Origin: Bradyrhizobiaceae bacterium
GTDB lineage: Bacteria; Pseudomonadota; Alphaproteobacteria; Rhizobiales; Xanthobacteraceae
Length of the DNA: 64,000 nt
Direction: 5' to 3'
Assembly: GCA_020544565.1 (NCBI GenBank)
Contig: CP078014.1
Coordinates: forward strand, 3,908,016 to 3,972,015
The notes beneath the pieces are model-generated. The model ran no database searches, had not been told where the DNA came from, and saw only the letters and a list, made by a program, of their open reading frames with translations. Position 1 is the first letter of the stretch; every line of letters begins with the position of its first letter. Of the stretch, positions 9,948 through 16,284 are shown in pieces. The position numbers and the translations under genes were made by a program.

Positions 9948-10241
9948 TCAGCTCAGCGCGCGGATGGCGTCGTCGATATCGCCGGACGTCAATTCCCACT
10001 CGTTGTCGAAATTGGCGACGATCTGCTCCATGAACGGCTGGTGCAGCGCCTTGGCCTTGGCGCCGTCGCGCAGGTGATCGTAGAGCAGGGCGAAGGCGAG
10101 TTGCGCCGGCTCCGGGCCTTCATAGCTCCATTCGAAACCATAGTCGGTCAGACGAAGCTGATCGTAATGGGGCGACAGCGGCTTGCCGTCGGCCTGAACG
10201 GAGATGCCGTCGATCGTGCGGTCGCCGGTGTAGTGGGTCAT
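9948..10241 (-). CDS. DUF6166 domain protein
   Basis: 97 residues from ATG 10241. The longer reading frame upstream overlaps other genes and is not coding. The sequence has the small DUF6166 layout: YTGDRTIDG at the start, FEWSYEGPEPAQLAFALLYDHL in the middle, and WELTSGDIDDAI at the end. No catalytic residues are evident and no function is known to me. Soluble and acidic. It lies 40 bases upstream of the alcohol dehydrogenase gene and 50 bases downstream of a small membrane protein gene on the same strand, so it probably belongs to that operon. Confidence 0.75.
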   Translation of the reverse strand: MTHYTGDRTIDGISVQADGKPLSPHYDQLRLTDYGFEWSYEGPEPAQLAFALLYDHLRDGAKAKALHQPFMEQIVANFDNEWELTSGDIDDAIRALS

Positions 10242-10291
10242 GCGTGGTCTCCGGATCCGGAACTGGATTGAATGACGGGAAGGGGCGGCGG

Positions 10292-10480
10292 CTATTTCTT
10301 GGCCCCGATGTCCTTCTTCATCACTTCGGGGAATACCCACATCGCGACGGTGGCGAAGATGCCGAGGAAGGCGGTGGCGTAGCTCGGGCCGGTCTGTCCG
10401 AGGCTGACCATGAAGAAATAGCCGCCCGCGGCGGTGGCGAGGCAGGCCAGCGAAAGCATGAATTTGATGTGGTGGGGCAT
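10292..10480 (-). CDS. Small hydrophobic protein with two predicted membrane helices
   Basis: 62 residues from the methionine of MPHHIKF; an in-frame start 12 bases earlier is less likely. Hydrophobic stretches at about residues 7-27 and 35-52 with a glycine-containing turn, then a basic tail ending in KKDIGAKK. No family recognised. Reported because it is spaced regularly between co-oriented genes and has coding-like composition. It may be a small partner of the membrane-bound hydroxylase encoded upstream. Confidence 0.6.
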   Translation of the reverse strand: MPHHIKFMLSLACLATAAGGYFFMVSLGQTGPSYATAFLGIFATVAMWVFPEVMKKDIGAKK

Positions 10481-10525
10481 GACGATCTCCAAATCCGGCG
10501 GATGCGGTGGCGTGAGTGGAGCGTT

Positions 10526-10918
10526 TCAGAGCAATGATTTGATCGAACCGGCGCCGACGGCGGCCAGTACCCCGAGCGCCGCGAGCAGCGTGATCCCGGT
10601 TGCGGTCAGGCCCGCATAGCTTTCGCGCCAGCGCTCGGGAATCGACTGAAACAGCTCGGGCAGAAACAGGAACAGGATTCCGGCCACGATGACGAAGCTG
10701 GTCCAGCGCAATTCGGCGACGGCGAAGATGCAGGTGCCGACCAGCAGGATCAGCCACAGCGCGGTGGTCCCGAGCACCATGGCCGGCGATCCGGCCGCGC
10801 GGCCTTCCGCGTTGCCAAGTGGATATTTCCCGGCAAGCTGAAGAAACGACAGGCAGCACACGCTCCAGAGCAGGGCGAACCAGCCCAGAGCCAGCAGATT
10901 GGGTTCGATCTGAGACAT
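10526..10918 (-). CDS. Integral membrane protein of unknown function
   Basis: 130 residues with about four hydrophobic segments (near 8-28, 46-66, 68-88 and 104-124). A polar loop holds LAGKYPLGNAEGRAAG, and ELFQSIPERWRESYAG lies between the last two helices. No domain recognised. It sits 69 bases downstream of the histidine-box hydroxylase gene and 45 bases upstream of the small membrane protein gene, same strand. Confidence 0.65.
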   Translation of the reverse strand: MSQIEPNLLALGWFALLWSVCCLSFLQLAGKYPLGNAEGRAAGSPAMVLGTTALWLILLVGTCIFAVAELRWTSFVIVAGILFLFLPELFQSIPERWRESYAGLTATGITLLAALGVLAAVGAGSIKSLL

Positions 10919-10987
10919 GGAACAGGATCTCGGAACAGTGCGGTGCGGGCTATCCGCGGTGGCGAACAGCCCGCGCCGGTTGATCGG

Positions 10988-11773
10988 TCATTCGGCAGGC
11001 GCGGAGACCGGCGTCACGCGCGGTGTTCGCTTGGTCTTGCGCATGTCGGTCTTCACATATTCCGTGCTGTAGCCGTTGAAGATGTGGCCCAGCAGGCCGC
11101 GGTTGAGATCGGAGGTTCCGAGCAGATAGTCCATCACCGGGAAGGTCAGGTTCATGTTGCGCTCCATCATGATCGACTGATTGTGATGGGCGGTGTGATG
11201 CCTGCGGATGGTGTTGACGAACGGCATGTTGCGGACGAACCAGTTCTCCTCGACATGGCAGCAGAAGTGCATGAACTCGTAGATCAGGTACATCGACGTG
11301 GTCGTGGTGATCACCAGCCAGCCGACATTCGGCGAGACCACGTAACCGGCCACGATCGCCGCCGGAATCGACATGAAGGTGAAGACCACGAGGGCGTAGG
11401 GCGGGAAGAACGTGACGCGCCAGTCGTGATGGTCGGCGAAGCGCATTTCTTCTTCGGTGAAGAACTGATGATGCATCAGCGTGTGCCGGCTGTAGACCGC
11501 GCGCATCAGCGGCACGTTCGATGGCCGGTGCATCACATAGCCGTGCACCCACCATTCGAAGAAGTTGGAGATCAGGAACACCGCCGGGATGGTGAGCCAC
11601 TCCCACCATTGCACGTCGCGGATGTTGGAGATGTAGATGTAGAGGGCGGTGAATCCGATGGTGTAGATCAGCAGCACATGCAGCCAGCCATTGTACCAGC
11701 CGGCGACGCGCTCCCGGTAGTTCGCGCGATATTTGCGCTGCCGTTCGGTCATGGGGGTAATTGCAAGTTCCAT
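10988..11773 (-). CDS. Fatty acid hydroxylase/sterol desaturase superfamily membrane protein
   Basis: 261 residues from ATG 11773, supported by GGGAGG nine bases upstream; the frame stays open to 11845 but without a better start. Histidine boxes for a di-iron site: H77-x4-H82, H97-x3-H101-H102, H169-x3-H173, and H192-H193-x2-H196-H197. Four or so hydrophobic segments interleave. This superfamily hydroxylates or desaturates lipids, sterols and carotenoids in membranes, using O2 and an electron donor. Substrate unknown. First gene of a five-gene minus-strand set that ends in an alcohol dehydrogenase. Confidence 0.85.
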   Translation of the reverse strand: MELAITPMTERQRKYRANYRERVAGWYNGWLHVLLIYTIGFTALYIYISNIRDVQWWEWLTIPAVFLISNFFEWWVHGYVMHRPSNVPLMRAVYSRHTLMHHQFFTEEEMRFADHHDWRVTFFPPYALVVFTFMSIPAAIVAGYVVSPNVGWLVITTTTSMYLIYEFMHFCCHVEENWFVRNMPFVNTIRRHHTAHHNQSIMMERNMNLTFPVMDYLLGTSDLNRGLLGHIFNGYSTEYVKTDMRKTKRTPRVTPVSAPAE

Positions 11774-11803
11774 CGAAGCCTCCCGGTCCGGATAAAGCAA
11801 TCT

Positions 11804-11822
11804 AATATACCACTGATATATT
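11804..11822 (-). promoter_or_regulatory. AT-rich inverted repeat upstream of hydroxylase gene
   Basis: AATATA-7 bases-TATATT forms an inverted repeat centred 40 bases upstream of the hydroxylase start, in the only AT-rich segment of this intergenic region. The half-site ATATACYACT is shared with the AT-rich stretch upstream of the first Liv operon (1351 onward). A GntR-type operator, for either GntR protein in this window, is a plausible reading. Confidence 0.35.
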
Positions 11823-11911
11823 ATTTGATGCGACCGGGAAGGCAACCCTTAAGTGGTGATCGGGCGCGATCCGGTCAGGCGGGACGGCTCGCTGGCGCAG
11901 CCGGCGCGCCC

Positions 11912-11948
11912 AAAAAAAATCGCGGCCACCGGGGTGCCGGCGACCGCG
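11912..11948 (-). terminator. Rho-independent terminator downstream of the Bug-type binding protein gene
   Basis: Read on the minus strand this is a 12-base-pair GC stem (two G-T wobbles) with a CACC loop followed directly by eight T residues. It lies about 80 bases beyond the stop codon at 12029 and ahead of the hydroxylase operon promoter. Textbook intrinsic terminator; it separates the two minus-strand transcription units. Confidence 0.85.
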
Positions 11949-11992
11949 AGAAGACGGGAAGAAGAGGGGGACGGGCGGACGCGTCCGCCTGT

Positions 11993-12034
11993 CCGTCGTG
12001 TCAGTTCCGCCGTGTCAGTTCCGTCGTGTCAGTA
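11993..12034. repeat. Three tandem copies of a 14-base unit
   Basis: CCGTCGTGTCAGTT occurs at 11993-12006, with one C change at 12007-12020 and a terminal change at 12021-12034. The last copy overlaps the stop codon and final bases of the Bug-type gene. Probably slippage-derived; it could shift the C-terminus in relatives. Confidence 0.7.
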
Positions 12035-13021
12035 GAGTGCGACGCCCGAGGCCCGGACCACCTTGCCCCAGCGGTCATAGTCGGCGCGGATGAGTTGCGC
12101 GAAGGCGTCCGGCGTCGAGGTGGTGACCTCCAGGCCCTGCGCGGCAAGGCGCGCGCGGACCTCGGGAAGGTTGCCGATGCGGACCAGCTCGGTGTTCAGG
12201 CGCTGGACGATATCCGCCGGGGTTGCGGCCGGCACCGCGAGACCGAACCAGGACTCCACGGTGAAGTCGGGCAGCCCGGCTTCCGCCGCGGTCGGAACAT
12301 CGGGCAGCAGCGGTGAGCGCGTCCGGCTGGTCACCACCAGCCCCTTCACCTTGCCGTCCCGGATCTGCGGCGCCAGCACGGTCAGGGTGTCGAAAGAGAG
12401 GTTCACCTGATTGCCGAGCAAGGCGTTGACGGCGGGGGCCGAGCCCTTGAACGGCACGTGCAGCAGGTTGGTGTCGGTCAGGCTCTTGAAAAACTCGCCG
12501 CTGAGATGGCACAACGTTCCCGGGCCGCACGAGGAATAGGTGAGCTTGCCCGGCTCTTGCCGGGCCGCCGCGATCAGCTCCTTGACGGAGGCGACCGGCG
12601 TGTCGGGGCTTGCCGCCACCACATACGGCACCGAGGCCAGCACGGTGACCGGAGCAAAGCTCTTGAACGGATCGTAGGAGATGGTCTTGTTGATATGCGG
12701 CAGGATGGTCAACTGTCCCGCCGACGCGAGCGACAGCGTGTAGCCGTCGGGCTCGGCCTTGGCGACGGCGTCGGCGGCGATGGCCGTGCCGGCTCCGGGC
12801 TTGTTCTCGATCACCACCGTCTGCTTCAGGGCTTCGCCGAGCTTGTCGGCATAGATGCGGGCGATGGTGTCGGCGGCGCCGCCGGCCGTGAACGGAACGA
12901 TCAGCTTGATCGAGCGGCTCGGCCACGTCTCGGTGGCGCTGGCCGCGCCGCTCGCGCCGAGCAGCAGCCCGCCGGCGAGGGCGGACGACAGAACGAGTGT
13001 GGACAGCTTTGAAATACGCAT
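12029..13021 (-). CDS. Bug/TctC family tripartite tricarboxylate transporter substrate-binding protein
   Basis: 330 residues. Signal peptide with cleavage after ASA near residue 29; the mature protein starts ETWPSRSIKLIVPFTAGGAADTIARI, the Bug-family signature. It contains the ENKPGAGTAIAADAVAKAEPDGYTL segment that shapes the carboxylate-binding pocket. These proteins bind organic acids in the periplasm. No tctA/tctB membrane genes are present in the window, so it is an orphan, as is common in this family. A GC hairpin lies 34 bases upstream of its start (13055-13082). Confidence 0.92.
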   Translation of the reverse strand: MRISKLSTLVLSSALAGGLLLGASGAASATETWPSRSIKLIVPFTAGGAADTIARIYADKLGEALKQTVVIENKPGAGTAIAADAVAKAEPDGYTLSLASAGQLTILPHINKTISYDPFKSFAPVTVLASVPYVVAASPDTPVASVKELIAAARQEPGKLTYSSCGPGTLCHLSGEFFKSLTDTNLLHVPFKGSAPAVNALLGNQVNLSFDTLTVLAPQIRDGKVKGLVVTSRTRSPLLPDVPTAAEAGLPDFTVESWFGLAVPAATPADIVQRLNTELVRIGNLPEVRARLAAQGLEVTTSTPDAFAQLIRADYDRWGKVVRASGVALY

Positions 13022-13408
13022 GACGGATTCCTTCGAGGCGCGACCGTTACGTCGCCTCCGTGCGCCGTGAACGGTGCGGAGGACGGGACGCCGAACCGGC
13101 CGGGCTCGCGTGTTACGATGGTAAAAGTGCGGAGAACCGGATGACGTCGTCGTCGCTGCTCGAGACAGCGCGGAAGACGCCGGTTCATGCGCAAACTATC
13201 TCTCCGAAAACGCTGCGCTGCAATGAAATGCTATTGCGAAACGAGCCCCGCTGCTGGCCTGTTCGTCTCGCAGGATCGAGCGATCTGGAAAATCGTTCTT
13301 TGTGCGCGTTGTCGGCGATCGGCTCGCCCATTGTCAGCGGCTTGGGAAAGAGATTAGCTTCCCTGCGGGAGGAGGCGTGCCCGTGGAGACAGGCGCGCCG
13401 CAAGGATC
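13022..13408. other. Intergenic region between divergent Bug-type gene and coxC
   Basis: 387 bases without a convincing gene. An imperfect GC hairpin (CCTCCG...CGGAGG with an inner CCGT/ACGG stem, 13055-13082) lies in the leader of the Bug gene. The remainder must contain both promoters, but I cannot identify confident -10/-35 elements. Short frames here overlap coxC upstream and lack ribosome sites. Confidence 0.4.
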
Positions 13409-14680
13409 ATGTTCGAGGGACACGATCTCTATCTGGTCGCCTTGTCGGTGGCGATCGCGATCCTGGGTGGCTACAACGGGTTCGCGCTCGCTGCGCGCAT
13501 CCGCCGGCGGCCCGATGCCAGCCGTCGCGTGTTGCTCGCCGGCGCGGCGGCGTTTCTCGCCGTGGGCATCTGGACCATGCATTTCATCGGCATGCTGGCT
13601 GCTCCGCTGCCGCCGGAAACCGCCTATCTCGTGCTGCCGACCGTCGTCTCGTTTCTGATCTGCGCGCTGGTGGTGGGCGTGTCGCTGTTCTTCGTCAGCA
13701 TCGGGCCACCGGCATGGCCGCGGGTGGCCGGTTCGGCGGTGCTGCTGGGAAGCGGCATCTGCACCATGCATTATGTCGGCATGCATGGCCTGTCCGGCCC
13801 CTTCGAGATGCAGCACGATCTGCTCTTCGTCATTCTGTCGGCGCTGATCGCGATTGGCGCCGCCTTTGGCGGCCTGCGCGCGTTTCTCGCCGGGCAGGGC
13901 GGCATCCAGCTTGTGTTCAGCGCGGTCGCATTCGGCATCGCGGTGTCCGGCATGCACTATACGGCGATGGCCGGGCTGCATTTCGTGCCGTCGGCGAGCC
14001 CGCATCATCAGATGGAGGGACTGACCGCGTCGCAGCAGGTGCTGTCGCTGGTGGTGGCGCTGCTGTGCTTTGTCATCGCGGCGGGCTTCCTGCTGCTGCT
14101 GGTGCCGGACCCGCGCCAGCGAGCCATGGATGTTGCAACGGCGGAGGCCGCGCCGACCGCGCCGGACGCCACGCTGGCTTTCGACGCGCCCGCTCTCGGC
14201 GCGTCTGCTCCCGGCTCGGTTTCAGGTGAGGCGGTGATGGAGGTGTCGGCTCCTGACACGCCGTCTGCGGTATCCTCCTTCGCCGGTGCGCGGGCGGCAC
14301 CGCTCGGCGGCCTCGGTTTGCCACGACGTGCTGCAGTATCGCGGCTTCCGGTCGAGGGCGCGGACGGGGTCCACTTCATCGAAGCGGCGGAGGTGCGCAG
14401 CATTCGCGCCGATGCGCATTACACCCGTGTCCATGACGGCACCCGCGAGCGGATGTGCCTGTGGTCGATTTCCGAGGCCGAGACCCAGCTCGATCCCGAC
14501 CTGTTTCTCCGGGTGCACCGCAGCCATATCGTTGCGCTGCCGCATGTGATCCTGGTGCGGCGCGAAGGCGATGGCGCCGTCATCGAACTGAACGGAGCCG
14601 TCAGCCAGCGCGTGCCGGTCAGCCGCGCCAAGGTCGCCGAGGTCAAGGCGCGGCTCGGGTTGGTTCGCCGCACCGCATAA
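13409..14680 (+). CDS. coxC: CoxC: MHYT membrane sensor fused to LytTR DNA-binding domain
   Basis: 423 residues. About seven membrane helices in the first 240 residues carry the three MHYT-domain repeats: MHFI (57-60), MHYV (119-122) and MHYT (181-184). The conserved His and Met side chains are thought to bind a metal able to sense a diatomic gas. A proline/alanine-rich linker (about 240-315) leads to a LytTR domain (about 318-420) with DAHYTRVHDG and LFLRVHRSHIVAL. This architecture is that of CoxC and CoxH of Oligotropha carboxidovorans. Lying just before coxM, it is probably the membrane-bound CO-responsive regulator of the cluster. Confidence 0.88.
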   Translation: MFEGHDLYLVALSVAIAILGGYNGFALAARIRRRPDASRRVLLAGAAAFLAVGIWTMHFIGMLAAPLPPETAYLVLPTVVSFLICALVVGVSLFFVSIGPPAWPRVAGSAVLLGSGICTMHYVGMHGLSGPFEMQHDLLFVILSALIAIGAAFGGLRAFLAGQGGIQLVFSAVAFGIAVSGMHYTAMAGLHFVPSASPHHQMEGLTASQQVLSLVVALLCFVIAAGFLLLLVPDPRQRAMDVATAEAAPTAPDATLAFDAPALGASAPGSVSGEAVMEVSAPDTPSAVSSFAGARAAPLGGLGLPRRAAVSRLPVEGADGVHFIEAAEVRSIRADAHYTRVHDGTRERMCLWSISEAETQLDPDLFLRVHRSHIVALPHVILVRREGDGAVIELNGAVSQRVPVSRAKVAEVKARLGLVRRTA

Positions 14681-14740
14681 CGCGCGCGCCGATTCCTCCA
14701 GCCTATCTCGATACAAATTAGGTTCGTCCTGCTGACGCAG

Positions 14741-14812
14741 TTCGTGCGGTTCGGCCCGCCATTCGTGCGAAATTCCTCCGTTTGTGCCGCATCCGTGCGC
14801 CGCTCCTTGTGC
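14741..14812 (+). promoter_or_regulatory. Array of TTCGTGC-type direct repeats upstream of coxM
   Basis: The 206-base coxC-coxM gap contains repeated heptamers: TTCGTGC at 14741 and 14762, TTTGTGC at 14781, TCCGTGC at 14792 and CTTGTGC at 14806. A weaker TTCGTCC lies at 14723. The two exact copies are 21 bases apart, i.e. two helix turns. LytTR regulators bind pairs of short direct repeats on one DNA face, so this is a candidate CoxC/CoxH target in front of the CO dehydrogenase structural genes. No clear -10 element was identified. Confidence 0.5.
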
Positions 14813-14886
14813 CGCGGGACCGGACCCCCAACCCTCTGGGCAAGTCCGCATGCCACGACGTCCAGACGGACAGGAGGAAACACGCC

Positions 14887-15750
14887 ATGATTCCGGGCCC
14901 GTTCACCTATCACCGGCCGGCCGATCTCAATGAAGCGGTCAAGCTGCTGGCGACGCTGGGCAGCGAAGCCCGTCCGCTGGCCGGCGGCCATAGCCTGATC
15001 CCGATGATGAAGCTGCGGCTGGCCACGCCGGAGCACCTCGTCGATCTGCACGGCATCAAGGATTTGCGCGGCGTGCGCCGCGAAGGCGACCGCCTCGTCA
15101 TCGGCGCGATGACCACCCAGCACGATATCCTGACCTCCGACGAGATCGCCGCGGCGGCACCGGTCCTGGGTCTGGCGGCACAGAACATCGCCGATCCGCA
15201 AATCCGCTATTGCGGCACCATGGGCGGCAATGTCGCCAATGGCGACCCCGGCAACGACATGCCGGCGCTGATGATGGTGCTCGACGCCAGCTACCGGCTG
15301 GTCGGCCCCGGCGGCGCGCGTGAGGTGGCGGCGACCGCGTTTTATCAGGGCGCTTATTTCACGGCGCTGGAGCCCGGCGAAATCCTCACCGCGATCTCGA
15401 TTCCCGTGCCTGCGGCGGGTCACGGCTATGCCTATGACAAGCTGAAGCGGAAGGTCGGCGATTACGCCACCGCCGCCGTGGCGGTGGTGCTCACCATGGC
15501 GGGCGGCAAGGTCGCTACCTGCCGGATCGGCCTCACCAACCTGGCGGAGACGGCGCTGCTTGCCGAGGACGCCGCCGCCGCGGTGATCGGCACCGCTCTC
15601 GATGCGGCCGCGCTGCAGGCGGCCGCCGGCGCGGCGCAGGCGATCATGGCGCCGGCCGGTGATGGCCGGGGCCCCGTCGAATATCGCCGCCATGTCGGCG
15701 GCGTGCTGGTCGCGCGGGCGCTGCGCCGCGCCGCCGAACGCGCCAAGTGA
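14887..15750 (+). CDS. coxM: Aerobic carbon monoxide dehydrogenase, medium FAD-binding subunit
   Basis: 287 residues, the length expected for CoxM. ATG 14887 is chosen for the AGGAGG upstream and because the homologous protein starts MIPG. FAD pyrophosphate-binding segments AGGHS (32-36) and TMGGN (111-115) are in the conserved places; the second usually reads TIGGD or TIGGN. C-terminal CODH-flavoprotein domain about 175-280. It takes electrons from the iron-sulfur subunit and passes them to quinone. Translated ahead of coxS with a 33-base gap. Confidence 0.96.
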   Translation: MIPGPFTYHRPADLNEAVKLLATLGSEARPLAGGHSLIPMMKLRLATPEHLVDLHGIKDLRGVRREGDRLVIGAMTTQHDILTSDEIAAAAPVLGLAAQNIADPQIRYCGTMGGNVANGDPGNDMPALMMVLDASYRLVGPGGAREVAATAFYQGAYFTALEPGEILTAISIPVPAAGHGYAYDKLKRKVGDYATAAVAVVLTMAGGKVATCRIGLTNLAETALLAEDAAAAVIGTALDAAALQAAAGAAQAIMAPAGDGRGPVEYRRHVGGVLVARALRRAAERAK

Positions 15751-15783
15751 ACGATGCGTGACGGACAAGCGAGGGAGAACAGC

Positions 15784-16284
15784 ATGGCCAAGACCCATGT
15801 CACGATGACGGTGAACGGCGAACAGGTCGAAGGGCTGGTTGAGCCGCGCACGCTGCTCGTCCATTTCATCCGCGAGAACCTGCAGATGACCGGAACCCAT
15901 ATCGGCTGCGACACGTCCCATTGCGGCGCGTGCACCATCGATATCGACGGCATGTCGGTGAAAAGCTGCACCATGTTCGCCGTGCAGGCCCAGGGCGCGG
16001 AGATCAGAACCGTCGAAGGCCTCGCCAATCCCGATGGCACGCTGTCGGCGCTGCAGGAAGGCTTCCGCATGATGCACGGCCTGCAATGCGGCTTCTGCAC
16101 GCCGGGCATGCTGATGCGCGCCCATCGCCTGCTGCAGGAGAAACCGAACCCGACCGAGAGCGACATCCGTTTCGGCATCGCCGGCAATCTGTGCCGCTGC
16201 ACCGGCTACCAGAACATCGTCAAGGCGATCCAGTACGCCGCAGCCAAGCTGAACGGCGTCGAATTCCAGGAGGCCGCAGAATGA
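15784..16284 (+). CDS. coxS: Aerobic carbon monoxide dehydrogenase, small [2Fe-2S] subunit
   Basis: 166 residues. Plant-type ferredoxin cluster ligands Cys42, 47, 50 and 62, then the helical-domain cluster ligands Cys102, 105, 137 and 139. All eight are present at the expected positions. The protein relays electrons from the Mo-Cu site of CoxL to FAD in CoxM. The stop overlaps the coxL start as ATGA (16281-16284). Confidence 0.97.
   Translation: MAKTHVTMTVNGEQVEGLVEPRTLLVHFIRENLQMTGTHIGCDTSHCGACTIDIDGMSVKSCTMFAVQAQGAEIRTVEGLANPDGTLSALQEGFRMMHGLQCGFCTPGMLMRAHRLLQEKPNPTESDIRFGIAGNLCRCTGYQNIVKAIQYAAAKLNGVEFQEAAE

Noticed and set aside
13060..13408. Plus-strand frames before coxC that could be coxB
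   Set aside because: Translation shows no similarity to an MHYT or other Cox protein and merges into an out-of-frame shadow of coxC.
15921..16280. Possible longer CoxL starting inside coxS
   Set aside because: The extension is an antisense-like, low-complexity shadow of coxS; the coupled ATG at 16281 gives the family length.
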